Of a DNA stretch of 64,000 nucleotides, positions 1-8,997 are shown in pieces. The stretch lies in NCBI RefSeq assembly GCF_030506365.1, contig NZ_CP073092.1, forward strand, positions 186,001-250,000, written 5' to 3'. The DNA comes from Corynebacterium tuberculostearicum. GTDB lineage: Bacteria; Actinomycetota; Actinomycetes; Mycobacteriales; Mycobacteriaceae. A program made the position numbers and the translations under genes. Numbering within the stretch: the stretch's first letter is position 1; each line of letters starts with the position of its first letter. The notes under the pieces are model-generated. The model did no database searches and was not told the origin of the DNA. It was given only the letters and a program-made list of their open reading frames with translations.

Positions 1-297
1 ATCGCGCAGGCAGAACTTATCCGCATGCCCACCGCCTCCAACGCGCTCTATCAGCTAGAGCGCCGCGGCTACGTGGAACGCCACCGCGATGAAGAGGACC
101 GCCGCGGCGTCTTGGTAGCGCTGACGCAACTAGGCGAATCCGAACTAGCCATAGTCTCGCAGCAGCGCGCCTCCGCCCTAGCAGAGATCATGCGGTGGCT
201 CGAGCCGAAGGATTTGGAGACCGCCAACGAAGTAGCCACCGTTATCTCCAAGCTGGCTGATGTCTATCGCCCCACAATGAACGGCGAACAGCGCTAG
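1..297 (+). CDS. MarR family transcriptional regulator, 3' part (5' end outside window)
   Basis: The reading frame is open from the first base, so only the last 98 residues are present. They match the second half of a MarR winged helix: recognition-helix residues (MPTASNALYQLERRGYVER), then the wing motif with acidic/arginine residues (DEEDRRGVLVALT), then a C-terminal dimerisation helix. MarR proteins bind DNA as dimers and respond to small ligands or oxidants. The ligand and target cannot be inferred because the N-terminus and upstream neighbour are missing. The family call is firm; no function beyond DNA binding is claimed. Confidence 0.85.
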   Translation: MAQAELIRMPTASNALYQLERRGYVERHRDEEDRRGVLVALTQLGESELAIVSQQRASALAEIMRWLEPKDLETANEVATVISKLADVYRPTMNGEQR

Positions 298-384
298 TTT
301 TGCCCGCGGTGATTTCATTTTTCTTGGCCTTAACGTGATAATTGAGGGAAACGAAAACCGTAATCTCTCACTAGTTCACTCCGT

Positions 385-1356
385 ATGGCAACTGATTCTT
401 CCGATGGGCATCTGCCGGCCTTGAGCAAGGGCTCGGCCGATAAACCCCTTCGCATTCTTATTTCTTGGAGCCCTTCTTCCTCCGGAACCGAGGCTCTAGA
501 TTGTGCCGCGTGGCTTTCCCGTACCGCCACTACCCAGGTGCGGGTCATCTCTACCGTGTTCCAGCCGTGGACTACTACTTCCCTCACCAAGCTGGGCGGA
601 AAATATAAGAAATGGTTTAAAGCACAAAAGGAGGCCTGCGCAGCCGCTACCCATGCCGCCCTCGATGAAGCCGGCGTACCCCGCAGCTGCTGGGATGACA
701 AGCCTTCCCTCTTGGTCGACGGGCCTTCGCGCCCCCACCTACTGACGGAGATGGCCAAGAAATTCCAGGCAGACCTCATCATCTTAGGCCCCAACCAGGC
801 TGCGCCAAAGGGCCGTTTCTTTGCTGGTTCTACGGCCGATACCTTGCTGCATTATTCTCCTCAGCCGTTGGGTTTGGTGCCACGCAAGGTAAAGCTGTCC
901 AAGCACGGCGTCACCCGCTTTAACTTTGCCATCACCGAACGCAGCCCGCGCGAAGATCATGAGATGCTCGCCGCAGCGGAGCTCGCCAACCGCTGGAATC
1001 TGCCGCTGCGCCTGCTTGTCTTCTCAGCAAAGGGACTGCTCAATACGCCGTCGAAAGACAAGCACGATATGGCGCTCAAGCTGGCAGCCGAGTGGCTCGA
1101 GGATTCCCTCGCCATGCTGGACCGCGCCCGCGATAGCATCCAGGAGAAATTCCCCGAGCTGGATGTCACCTCTGAAATTGGTTCCGGCGCGGGCTGGGGC
1201 GGCGCGGTGGATTCGCTCAAGTGGAAGAAGGGCGATCTCATGCTCATGGCCTCCACCCCGCAGGGCCCCATCGCCCGCGTGTTCTTGGGATCTACCGCCA
1301 CGGAGCTGCTGCCGCATATTCGGGTGCCTATCTTGGTCCACCCATCCTGCGGTTAG
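385..1356 (+). CDS. Universal stress protein, tandem UspA domains
   Basis: The 323-residue protein holds two UspA-type alpha/beta domains (about residues 20-160 and 175-320). Each ends in the characteristic nucleotide-binding stretch: GPNQAAPKGRFFAGSTADTL in the first and LGSTATELLPHIRVPILVHP in the second (G-2x-G-9x-G(S/T) logic). Tandem Usp proteins of actinobacteria are cytosolic, often bind ATP, and are induced by starvation, hypoxia or oxidative stress. The specific role is unknown. It follows the MarR gene by 87 bp and precedes a small membrane-protein gene by only 9 bp, though that gene seems to have its own promoter. Confidence 0.88.
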   Translation: MATDSSDGHLPALSKGSADKPLRILISWSPSSSGTEALDCAAWLSRTATTQVRVISTVFQPWTTTSLTKLGGKYKKWFKAQKEACAAATHAALDEAGVPRSCWDDKPSLLVDGPSRPHLLTEMAKKFQADLIILGPNQAAPKGRFFAGSTADTLLHYSPQPLGLVPRKVKLSKHGVTRFNFAITERSPREDHEMLAAAELANRWNLPLRLLVFSAKGLLNTPSKDKHDMALKLAAEWLEDSLAMLDRARDSIQEKFPELDVTSEIGSGAGWGGAVDSLKWKKGDLMLMASTPQGPIARVFLGSTATELLPHIRVPILVHPSCG

Positions 1357-1365
1357 GATTGGGGC

Positions 1366-1848
1366 ATGAGCCAGCGACCAGAGCATCCCGAAAACGATCT
1401 GACTTCCGATGCGGACTATGCCAATCTGCGCCGCCCGGAACCGCGGAGCTTTGATGAGCTGGCCGATGAGCCGGACCCTTTAGAGATTGCCGCTGCTAAC
1501 CGCCGCTCCACCCGCCAGGCCGTCTGGTACATGATCGGCGTTCTTGTGCTCTCCGCGCTTTATGGTTTCGCAGTCGCACTCATCACCCGGCTCTCCGGTG
1601 GTCCCTTGTGTGAGGATGGCACCGCCACGTGGCTCTGCACCGACGGGCAGCGCACCTTCTTTAGCCTGACCACCCCGATCATTCCCTTCTTCGGCATGAT
1701 CGGCTGCGCCATCATCATGGTGCGCAAGCTGCACCGCTATCTGCGGTGGCGCAGTTGGATGGCCATTTTCTGGGTCATGGCCTGCAATTTCATGCTGTGG
1801 ACCATTACCGATATCCAGCTGTTCCTCATGGACTCGGCCGCCGCATAG
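1366..1848 (+). CDS. Conserved small membrane protein
   Basis: A 160-residue protein with an acidic N-terminal region (about residues 1-45) and three predicted hydrophobic segments (about 52-75, 100-120 and 130-150). Between the first two is a loop with two cysteines ([17 protein letters not shown]) that could form an extracytoplasmic disulfide. No enzyme motif is visible. The start is supported by TAGGAT at 1354-1359, six bases before the ATG, which fits a leaderless transcript. It sits 17 bp before pabAB, so it may share that transcript, but nothing ties it to folate synthesis. Confidence 0.75.
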   Translation: MSQRPEHPENDLTSDADYANLRRPEPRSFDELADEPDPLEIAAANRRSTRQAVWYMIGVLVLSALYGFAVALITRLSGGPLCEDGTATWLCTDGQRTFFSLTTPIIPFFGMIGCAIIMVRKLHRYLRWRSWMAIFWVMACNFMLWTITDIQLFLMDSAAA

Positions 1849-1865
1849 AAACTTTCCGCCTCCCT

Positions 1866-3725
1866 ATGATCCTCCTGCTTGATAATTACGATTCTTATAC
1901 CTTCAACCTTGCCCACCTCATCGCGGAGGTAGCCGGACGCGAACCACTCGTCGTCGCCGCCGGTGAAGCGGAAGGGCTGGCCGAGCGCGTCCGTGCCGGC
2001 GAATTTTCGCATGTGGTGATTTCTCCTGGCCCGGGCACGCCGGAGCGCGAGGAGGATTTCGGTGCTGCCCGGGGCATTATCGCCGCCGCAGCCGCGGCCG
2101 AGACTCCGGTACTGGGCGTATGCCTTGGCCACCAGGGGCTAGGTCTACTGGCCGGTGCCCAGGTGTCGCGCGCGCCGCAGCCGCGCCACGGTTTTGTTTC
2201 CACCATCAGCCACTCGGGCGAAGGCATCTTTGCCGGAATCCCGCAAGACTTTGAAGTGGTGCGCTACCACTCCCTGCATATAGATAAGGCTCCCGGCATT
2301 ACCGTGCATGCCCGCAGCGAGGATGGCGTCATCCAAGCGCTTAAGGTCGACGGCTTGCCGCACTGGGGCGTGCAATTTCACCCGGAGTCGGTGCTTACCC
2401 AGTACGGCCGGGAGATTATGCGCAACTTTCTGGGCGGGTTCCGCCTGCTCCACCGCGAAGTCCCCGGCGCGGTGGACTGCCCACGGGTCTTTGCCACCCT
2501 GCGCGCCGAGGGCAACGATGCCTTCTTCCTCGACTCCGCAGATCCCCGCGGGCGCTATTCCATCCTCGGCGATACCGCCGGCGCATTGAGTCGCTCTTTC
2601 CGCTACCGGCTTGGCGACGCCCCCGATATCCTCACTCTCCTCGACCGCGAGCTCGCCACCCGTATCATCGACGCACCTGACCTCCCATTTACCGGCGGGG
2701 TCATCGGGTACTTGGGCTATGAATGCGCCCAGCTCACCCTGCCCATTGAGCTACGCCACCGCTCCCCCTACCCCGATGCCTACTTTGTGCGGCCGCAGTC
2801 CTTCATCGTCTATGACCATCACACAGAAACCGCGCACCTGTGCTGCCTTGCCGGTGACGGCGCCGAGGATCTCCTGGACCGTCTGGAGGCCGCCTTGGAC
2901 GCAGAGAAACCACGGCCCACGGGGGAGGACGGTGGGGCGTCGCTAAGCGCGGGCTCCTGGCGCAGCCCTGGCTACCTGGAGCAGATTAAGCGCGCCCAGG
3001 AATTCCTGCACGCCGGCGAGAGTTACGAGGTCTGCCTGACCGATACCTACACGGCCGCGGCCGAGGGCGAGCTTTATCCCCAACTGCGATCGCACAATCC
3101 TGCACCCTATGCCGCACACCTCGTCTTCGACGGCGTCGAGGTCTGCAGTGCCTCGCCCGAGCGCTTCCTCACCGTGCGCGGCCGTGAGGTAGAGGCCAAG
3201 CCAATTAAGGGCACCATCTCGGCCGACCAGGATCCCGCGCTGCTGACCACGGACCCGAAAACGCGCGCCGAAAACCTCATGATCGTTGACCTACTGCGCA
3301 ATGACCTTTCCCGGGTATGCGAACCCGGCAGCGTGCGCGTGCCGAAGTTAATGCAGGTAGAAAGCTATGCCACCGTGCATCAGTTGGTCTCCACCATTAC
3401 CGGACAGCTGCGCGCCAATGCCACCGCGGTCGATGCCCTCCGCGCCACCTTCCCTCCTGGCTCTATGACGGGCGCGCCGAAGCTGCGCACCTGCGAGATC
3501 ATTGACCAACTCGAAACGGGACCGCGCGGTGTGTACTCCGGCGTGGTGGGCTACCTGGGGTTTAACGGTCAATCCGATCTCAGCGTGGTCATCCGCACGG
3601 CCGTGCGGGCGGCCGGTGAGATCACCATCGGCGCCGGCGGGGCCATCGTCCTGGATTCGGATCCGGCCGCCGAGCTGGAGGAGCGCAACCTCAAGGCCCA
3701 ATCCGTGTTGGGGGCGTGGCAATGA
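1866..3725 (+). CDS. pabAB: Aminodeoxychorismate synthase, fused PabA-PabB
   Basis: A 619-residue fusion that makes 4-amino-4-deoxychorismate from chorismate and glutamine, the first step of the p-aminobenzoate branch of folate synthesis. Residues 1-190 are a class-I glutamine amidotransferase starting MILLLDNYDSYTF, with nucleophile Cys in GVCLGHQGLG and the His/Glu pair in QFHPES. Residues about 215-619 are the chorismate-binding half. It carries the PIKGT motif that separates PabB from anthranilate synthase (PIAGT, as in the trpE of this window), plus GSMTGAPK. A longer open frame exists upstream, but the amidotransferase begins at this ATG. It overlaps pabC by an ATGA junction. Confidence 0.95.
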   Translation: MILLLDNYDSYTFNLAHLIAEVAGREPLVVAAGEAEGLAERVRAGEFSHVVISPGPGTPEREEDFGAARGIIAAAAAAETPVLGVCLGHQGLGLLAGAQVSRAPQPRHGFVSTISHSGEGIFAGIPQDFEVVRYHSLHIDKAPGITVHARSEDGVIQALKVDGLPHWGVQFHPESVLTQYGREIMRNFLGGFRLLHREVPGAVDCPRVFATLRAEGNDAFFLDSADPRGRYSILGDTAGALSRSFRYRLGDAPDILTLLDRELATRIIDAPDLPFTGGVIGYLGYECAQLTLPIELRHRSPYPDAYFVRPQSFIVYDHHTETAHLCCLAGDGAEDLLDRLEAALDAEKPRPTGEDGGASLSAGSWRSPGYLEQIKRAQEFLHAGESYEVCLTDTYTAAAEGELYPQLRSHNPAPYAAHLVFDGVEVCSASPERFLTVRGREVEAKPIKGTISADQDPALLTTDPKTRAENLMIVDLLRNDLSRVCEPGSVRVPKLMQVESYATVHQLVSTITGQLRANATAVDALRATFPPGSMTGAPKLRTCEIIDQLETGPRGVYSGVVGYLGFNGQSDLSVVIRTAVRAAGEITIGAGGAIVLDSDPAAELEERNLKAQSVLGAWQ

Positions 3726-4474
3726 GCACCTATCTCTGGCACGAGGGCAGCTTCATTCCAAGCCAGCCTCACCCCGGGCCCTTTGACGTTGCGGATTCTT
3801 GGCGGATGCTTGGCGACGCCCACTCCAACGCCCTCCCCCTGCACCTCCAGCGCTTCGAGTCGGTGGCCGGACCGCTTCCCGCCGGCTTCGTCCCCGCGAT
3901 GCTGCAGCTTATGGGCCCCGGCGATCTCTTCCCTCGCATCTCGCTAGCCGGCGGACACCTGCGCCTCGATATTCGCCCCGCGCCCCCTGCGCGCCGAACC
4001 ACCCAGCTGACCTATGTGCAAGCCCCCGACCCGCGCACGCAGCCTTTAGTCAAGGGCCCCGATTTTCCAGCGCTGGCACGCTACCGTAACAAGCATCAGG
4101 CAGACGGCACCGATGACACCGCCATCGTGGATGCCTCCGGTGCCATGGTGGAGACCACCACCGGCGCGCTCGTCGCCTGGGATGGGGAGACGCTCATCCT
4201 CCCCACCGGTCAGGCGCTGCCCAGCATCACGCTGCGCCAAGTTGCCCGGCGCGCCTCGGACCTTGGAATTCACACCGAAACGCGCCCCATCACCCCTGAG
4301 CTCGCCGCCGAGTGCCCCCTGTGGTTCCTCAACTCGCTCCACGGCATTAGCCCGGTCAGCGAGCTACACGCCCCCACCGGCACCGGCGTCATCTATCCGC
4401 CGCGCAGCCCGCATACCACCGCGTGGCAGCACTGGTGGTGGGGCTGCTTCCGCAAGGAAACGGCGCGCGGCTAG
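3722..4474 (+). CDS. pabC: Aminodeoxychorismate lyase-like class IV aminotransferase
   Basis: A 250-residue fold-type IV PLP enzyme. Its position, translationally coupled to pabAB through ATGA, indicates 4-amino-4-deoxychorismate lyase, which releases p-aminobenzoate and pyruvate. A lysine in [11 protein letters not shown] is the likely Schiff-base residue, and [10 protein letters not shown] is the family's Glu-containing phosphate-loop segment. The late Ser-Leu-His-Gly-Ile-Ser segment (residues about 203-209) is also typical. A start two codons earlier is possible. The gene ends convergently with trhO: the two stop codons share the 4-bp CTAG at 4471-4474. Confidence 0.88.
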   Translation: MSTYLWHEGSFIPSQPHPGPFDVADSWRMLGDAHSNALPLHLQRFESVAGPLPAGFVPAMLQLMGPGDLFPRISLAGGHLRLDIRPAPPARRTTQLTYVQAPDPRTQPLVKGPDFPALARYRNKHQADGTDDTAIVDASGAMVETTTGALVAWDGETLILPTGQALPSITLRQVARRASDLGIHTETRPITPELAAECPLWFLNSLHGISPVSELHAPTGTGVIYPPRSPHTTAWQHWWWGCFRKETARG

Positions 4475-5406
4475 CTCTCCTGCTTGGCTAGCTGCGCTGC
4501 CACTTCGGCGCAATCCAGCCGGCCGCAGTGCTGGGTTTCTACGTGCTGAATGCAGTCATCACAGATGAGTACCTGCTGGCGGCAGGTATCTTCATTGATG
4601 CAATTGTGGAAGGTATTCGTGCCCTTACCGCAGTGCACGCAGTGGCCGAGCTGGATGAAACCGGGGTCTTGCAGTCCTTGGCCAAACTCGTGGTGCATGC
4701 GCTTGTCAAAGACATACATGGAGCCTTCCCACAGGCCATCATTGCCGTACTTTTCGCCGTAGCGCACGATGCCACCATCGATCTGGTAGACCTCTTTGAA
4801 GCCGCGGTTCTTCATCAACGAGGACAGGATCTCGCAGCGGATACCACCGGTGCAGTAAGACACCACCGGCTTATCCTTCATCCAGTCATACTTGCCGGAT
4901 TCGATTTCCTCGATGAAGTCATGCGTGGTTTTCACATCGGGCACGACCGCATTTTTAAACTTGCCAATCTCTGCCTCCATGGCGTTGCGGCCATCAAAGA
5001 AGACGACCTCCTCACCACGTTCTTCTACCAGCTTATTTACCTCTTCCGGCTTGAGGTGCACGCCGCCGCCAACGACGCCGTTTTCATCCACCTTCAGCTC
5101 GCCCGGCGCGCCAAAGGCCACGATTTCATCGCGCACCTTGACCGAAAGCCGCGGGAAGTCATCCGCACCACCCTCGGACCACTTGAACTGCATGCGCTTA
5201 AAGCCAGGGTATTCCTTGGTCTGGCGGACGTAGCGCTTGCAGGCTTCCATATCGCCGCCAACGGTGCCGTTGATACCGTGCTCGGAAATGAGGATGCGCC
5301 CCTTGAGGCCCAGGGACTCGCACAGGGTGCGCTGCCACAGCATGATAGCGGTGGGATCTTCGATGGGGGTAAAGCAGTAATACAGGAGAACTTTGCCAAT
5401 AGTCAC
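4471..5406 (-). CDS. trhO: tRNA uridine(34) hydroxylase TrhO (rhodanese family, UPF0176)
   Basis: A 311-residue protein of the TrhO/YceA family, which hydroxylates wobble uridine of tRNA to 5-hydroxyuridine on the way to cmo5U/mo5U. It has the N-terminal ferredoxin-like domain (residues about 1-100, with the EHGINGTV signature) and a rhodanese domain with catalytic cysteine in [10 protein letters not shown] (about residues 183-192). A Cys/His-rich C-terminal tail ([18 protein letters not shown]) resembles a metal site, as in actinobacterial members. The start is a GTG six bases after TAAGAT (read on the minus strand), consistent with leaderless initiation. Confidence 0.9.
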   Translation of the reverse strand: MTIGKVLLYYCFTPIEDPTAIMLWQRTLCESLGLKGRILISEHGINGTVGGDMEACKRYVRQTKEYPGFKRMQFKWSEGGADDFPRLSVKVRDEIVAFGAPGELKVDENGVVGGGVHLKPEEVNKLVEERGEEVVFFDGRNAMEAEIGKFKNAVVPDVKTTHDFIEEIESGKYDWMKDKPVVSYCTGGIRCEILSSLMKNRGFKEVYQIDGGIVRYGEKYGNDGLWEGSMYVFDKRMHHEFGQGLQDPGFIQLGHCVHCGKGTNTFHNCINEDTCRQQVLICDDCIQHVETQHCGRLDCAEVAAQLAKQES

Positions 5407-5453
5407 GCCCCAATCTTAGGCCTGCAGCTGCGCAGATCCCCAATCCTTCGGCG

Positions 5454-7202
5454 TTAATGACGAGGATTTAGAATATAGGCACGGCTGCGGCTTGTAGGAG
5501 GTGCTGTAGGGCGAACTCTCCCAGAATCAATTAAACCTCGCAACCCATACCTGACTGCACTCGCGCTGTACCCTGTTTCATCGACAAGCTGATGTATGTT
5601 ACGTGCAATATCGGGCCTGAGAACCTTCAGTATACGCACCTGCACAGGGGAAAAGCCCAACGTCTCGGCAGACAATTCAAAGCTTTCCCCACTTTCACGG
5701 GAGACCGACAAGACACCGTCACTAAGAAGCTCTGCGAGCATTTCTCTCGCCTCATCGCTATCAATACCCAACGTTTCGCGAATGCTTGTTGGTGTCACTG
5801 GCCCTTGGTCGCGGGCGAGCAGTACTACTTGAGCCAATTCTGGTCGAGAAGTAGACATCTCACCTAGTCCAAGCTTTTCTAACCATTGCTGGGCTTCTGG
5901 ATTTAACAACCCGTGTCGATAAAGAATTACGGTGAATGCACCTACTTCAACGTGAAACTTAGGTTGCGGCAAACCGTGCTGCATCATTGCCGCTTGCATT
6001 CGCTGAATACCACTGCCTTGATTTTCTGCGATAGTTGCTTTGTCATTAGCGGGGACATAGGAGAGCGTTTTAGCGATGAACAGATTCCGCGGAACAGACC
6101 TGCCGTCACCTAGGTTATCTGGTGTGCGATCTCCCCATAATCCTCCAGGATTGCGAATTTCTACACGATCACTGAAAATATCCACACCGACCTGTTCACT
6201 TATGGCCACTGGTCCATAATCGCGATGCATAACGGCATTAGTAATAGCCTCGCGTAGTACAACTTCAGGAATCTCTGGTTCTTGTTCAACAGTACGACCG
6301 CGCTCTACATACCGAGTATTTAAAACACCCAAAGTGGCGTCTATTGCATCCTCAATTTGTGCGTTAATCGGTCCTTCACACACACGTCTGTGCTCAAATC
6401 GAACAGATGCATCTACGGATTTCTGTTTTCCGGGATGCTTGGATACGTCGACAAATAACTGAGGAAAATATTGTTGCGGGTACTCGCCAAAACACAGAAG
6501 ACCAGCAAACAATATTTCTCCCCGCTTATTGATACTACTGAGCTTACGAAGAACGCTGGATATCGAATTATCACCGTTAATTAGTCGCGACTGCGATGTA
6601 CGCAGTCGATGAATCACAGAATTTATAAGATCAGCATCAAGATCTTCGAGTCCCGCTTCTCTGACAATTTGCTGATCTGATGGATCTGTCTTGTGACGAT
6701 TCTGCAATTGAAATATTTCATAGGGCGTCAGATGCTTGTTCTTGTCGTCTAGGCGTTTATAGCTGCCCTTCGCAATTCCCTGACTGCAAACAAAACAAGG
6801 CATTTGCTGTGCTTTGCGAGTGTCGCTTTTCATCGGCGGAACCCCCACAACCAATATTGGTTCCCCTTCTAGGGTGCTGCGTTTAAAGTTCCATTCTGGG
6901 ATGGGGTCAACTTTGAATGAGTCACCACTCAACCCATTGTCAAGAGAGTCAATAATCTTATTGGGATCAAAACCTTTCGCGGGTGCGAAGTTCTGCGATT
7001 CATCGACTCCCAACAGAATTAACCCGCCCTCCGTATTGGCAAACGCCGATACGGTGTTCCATACATCTTTGTTCAGTTTTCCCACCGCAGCTTTGGCCTC
7101 CACACGGCCATCGTCACTGCCCTGCGACCGAAGTCGGTCAACTATTTTTGCAATGTCTTCATCTTGCAAATGCTTAACATCCCACAGCGGCACAGTACCC
7201 AT
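5454..7202 (-). CDS. AlbA_2/HATPase_c_4 (Schlafen/RecG-like) putative transcriptional regulator
   Basis: A 582-residue protein with an AlbA_2 (Schlafen AlbA) domain at the N-terminus (about residues 20-150: EAKAAVG, FANTEGGLILLGVDE) and an HATPase_c_4 region (about 300-440) with VVLREAITNAVMHRDYG and the GSGIQRM glycine motif. The C-terminal ~130 residues are helical and likely winged-helix. Databases often label this family ATP-dependent DNA helicase RecG-like, but there are no helicase motifs. Known members are regulators or phage-defence-linked proteins. AT content and codon use are visibly higher than in neighbours, suggesting horizontal acquisition. A phased repeat array lies directly upstream, so autoregulation is likely (inference). 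Confidence 0.85.
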   Translation of the reverse strand: MGTVPLWDVKHLQDEDIAKIVDRLRSQGSDDGRVEAKAAVGKLNKDVWNTVSAFANTEGGLILLGVDESQNFAPAKGFDPNKIIDSLDNGLSGDSFKVDPIPEWNFKRSTLEGEPILVVGVPPMKSDTRKAQQMPCFVCSQGIAKGSYKRLDDKNKHLTPYEIFQLQNRHKTDPSDQQIVREAGLEDLDADLINSVIHRLRTSQSRLINGDNSISSVLRKLSSINKRGEILFAGLLCFGEYPQQYFPQLFVDVSKHPGKQKSVDASVRFEHRRVCEGPINAQIEDAIDATLGVLNTRYVERGRTVEQEPEIPEVVLREAITNAVMHRDYGPVAISEQVGVDIFSDRVEIRNPGGLWGDRTPDNLGDGRSVPRNLFIAKTLSYVPANDKATIAENQGSGIQRMQAAMMQHGLPQPKFHVEVGAFTVILYRHGLLNPEAQQWLEKLGLGEMSTSRPELAQVVLLARDQGPVTPTSIRETLGIDSDEAREMLAELLSDGVLSVSRESGESFELSAETLGFSPVQVRILKVLRPDIARNIHQLVDETGYSASAVRYGLRGLIDSGRVRPTAPPTSRSRAYILNPRH

Positions 7203-7272
7203 CTCTCCTGCTCCAGCCCACGCATTGACACGCTGTACCAGAGCGGCTCAATTGTTCATTAACATTAGACAG

Positions 7273-7369
7273 TTTAACACTGAGCGCCCTCACTTTTAAC
7301 AGTGAGAAACTCACTTTTGTAAGTGAGGAGGATCGGTGTGAAAGTGAGAGGGCGAACCATTGAAGTGAG
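7273..7369. promoter_or_regulatory. Iterated 21-bp-phased operator array (AGTGAG repeats)
   Basis: AGTGAG half-sites start at 7301, 7322, 7343 and 7364, exactly 21 bp apart; the last three are preceded by A (AAGTGAG at 7321, 7342, 7363). The first two are completed by upstream CTCACT halves, giving two 18-bp inverted repeats: 7289-7306 (CTCACT-N6-AGTGAG) and 7310-7327 (CTCACTT-N4-AAGTGAG). A degenerate copy (TTAACACTGAG) lies at about 7274-7284. The array fills the gap between the AlbA-type gene and the stop of the DUF1846 gene. Two-turn spacing suggests cooperative binding of a dimeric regulator to one DNA face. Confidence 0.7.
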
Positions 7370-7373
7370 AATT

Positions 7374-8870
7374 CTAGCGCTTTTGGTACAACGCCTTCTT
7401 GCGGGCAAAGACTGGGTCAGAGGTCACGAGCACGCCGAGGTTGCGGAAGATTCCCTCATCCACAGAACCCAGGATGGTGGTGGTGTGGACGTCGCAACCA
7501 GCAAGCTCCTTGATCTGCTCCAGCGCCTTGCGAGCATTGTCATCCTTCGCCGCAGACACGGACAAAGCGATCAACACCTCGTCGGTATGCAGGCGTGGAT
7601 TCTTGGAACCCAGGTGCTTGGTCTTGAGCGTTTGAATCGGCTCGATGGACTCGGGCGACAGCAGGTGGATATCGTCATCGATACCTGCCAGGTGCTTCAG
7701 TGCATTGAGCAGCATCGCCGCCGAGCATCCCAACAGGGGCGAGGTGCGGCCGGTGATCATGGTGCCGTCGTGCAGCTGCATAGCAGAGGCAGGCTCGCCG
7801 GTTTCTTCCGCGCGCTGGCGCGCAGGTGCTACCACGGGCCGATCTTCTACCTTGATGCCGGCCTTAGCCATGATGACGGCGGCGCGCTCGGACTGCTCGG
7901 TGCCCAGGCCCGCACGAGCCTCTTCCACCTGCGCCTTGAAATAACGGCGGATGATTTCTTGTTGGGCGGCCGCGCGGCACACGGCGTCATCAGTAATGCA
8001 GAAGCCCGCCATGTTCACGCCCATATCCGTCGGCGACTGGTACGGGGTGGTGCCGGTGAGCTTTTCCAAAAGCGTGCGCAGCAGCGGGAACGCTTCCACA
8101 TCGCGGTTGTAGTTCACGGTGGATTCGCCGTGGGCGGACAGGTGGAAGTGGTCAATAATATTGGAATCGTTGAGGTCCACCGTGGCGGCCTCATAGGCCA
8201 GGTTCACGGGGTGTTCCAGGGGGAGATTCCAGATAGGGAAGGTTTCAAACTTGGCGTAGCCGGCATTATTGCCGCGCTGGTGTTCGTGGTAGACCTGCGA
8301 GAGCGCGGTGGCCAGCTTGCCGGAGCCAGGGCCCGGCGCGGTAACCACGACGAGGTCGCGGGAGGTTTCCGCAAATTCATTGCGCCCAAAGCCCTCTTCG
8401 GACACGATGAGGTCCGTATTGGTGGGGTAGCCAGGGATAACGCGGTGGCGCGCCACCTTGAGACCGAGGCGCTCTGCCTTGTCGATGAAGGCCTCCGCCT
8501 GGGAGTTGCCCTCCTCCAGCTGGGTCATGACGATGTTTTCCACCAAGAATCCGCGGCTGCGGAATACATCCACCAGGCGCAGCAGGTCATCTTCATAAAG
8601 AATGCCCAGGTCCGCGCGTACCTTCTGGCGGGAGATATCCTTCGCGTTGATGCAGATGAGGATCTCTACGTCCTCTTTGATGCGCTCCAGCATCGCGATT
8701 TTATTGTCCGGGGTGAAGCCGGGCAGCACGCGGGAGGCGTGCATATCGTCAAAAAGCTTGCCGCCCATCTCTAGGTAGAGCTTGCCGCCAATTTCCTCGC
8801 GGCGGGCGTGGATGTGCTTCGACTGCAGCTCAATGTATTTCTCGCGGTCAAAGCCGATTTTTTGCGTCAT
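7374..8870 (-). CDS. DUF1846 family protein
   Basis: A 498-residue cytosolic protein of the DUF1846 (PF08903) family, which is widespread in Gram-positives and structurally characterised but of unknown activity. Visible segments include the start [37 protein letters not shown] followed by a GSGK nucleotide-loop-like turn (about residues 165-190), and the [13 protein letters not shown] segment. The length matches the family norm. It is a single-gene unit facing away from nei. The 3' end abuts the repeat array of the neighbouring gene without an obvious terminator. Confidence 0.88.
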   Translation of the reverse strand: MTQKIGFDREKYIELQSKHIHARREEIGGKLYLEMGGKLFDDMHASRVLPGFTPDNKIAMLERIKEDVEILICINAKDISRQKVRADLGILYEDDLLRLVDVFRSRGFLVENIVMTQLEEGNSQAEAFIDKAERLGLKVARHRVIPGYPTNTDLIVSEEGFGRNEFAETSRDLVVVTAPGPGSGKLATALSQVYHEHQRGNNAGYAKFETFPIWNLPLEHPVNLAYEAATVDLNDSNIIDHFHLSAHGESTVNYNRDVEAFPLLRTLLEKLTGTTPYQSPTDMGVNMAGFCITDDAVCRAAAQQEIIRRYFKAQVEEARAGLGTEQSERAAVIMAKAGIKVEDRPVVAPARQRAEETGEPASAMQLHDGTMITGRTSPLLGCSAAMLLNALKHLAGIDDDIHLLSPESIEPIQTLKTKHLGSKNPRLHTDEVLIALSVSAAKDDNARKALEQIKELAGCDVHTTTILGSVDEGIFRNLGVLVTSDPVFARKKALYQKR

Positions 8871-8984
8871 GATTTGAAAGCCTTCCCCTGAGTTAAATCA
8901 TTCCGCATTTCGAGTTTACGCTATTGCGGCTCTGCAAATAAGTGAGCTGGTTAGCGCCCGGTTTGGCCGAAAATTCTTCCCGAT

Positions 8985-8990
8985 TAGACT
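8985..8990 (+). promoter_or_regulatory. -10 element for leaderless nei transcript
   Basis: TAGACT lies seven bases before the nei ATG at 8998, and no Shine-Dalgarno is present between them. This spacing puts the transcription start at or next to the start codon. The same arrangement recurs before many genes of the window. Confidence 0.55.
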
Positions 8991-8997
8991 GGATTCC

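Noticed and set aside
1746..1865. 40-codon in-frame extension upstream of pabAB
   Set aside because: It overlaps the preceding membrane-protein gene, and amidotransferase homology starts exactly at the ATG at 1866.
4528..5457. 309-codon plus-strand open frame antisense to trhO
   Set aside because: Shadow frame of a highly conserved gene; no domain and biased composition.
7273..7369. CRISPR array or plasmid-type iterons for the phased repeats
   Set aside because: Conserved cores are only 6-7 bp with no spacers of CRISPR length, and no cas or rep genes are nearby; operator function fits better.
7323..8774. 483-codon plus-strand frame antisense to the DUF1846 gene
   Set aside because: Shadow of a high-GC gene; the opposite strand encodes a recognised family.
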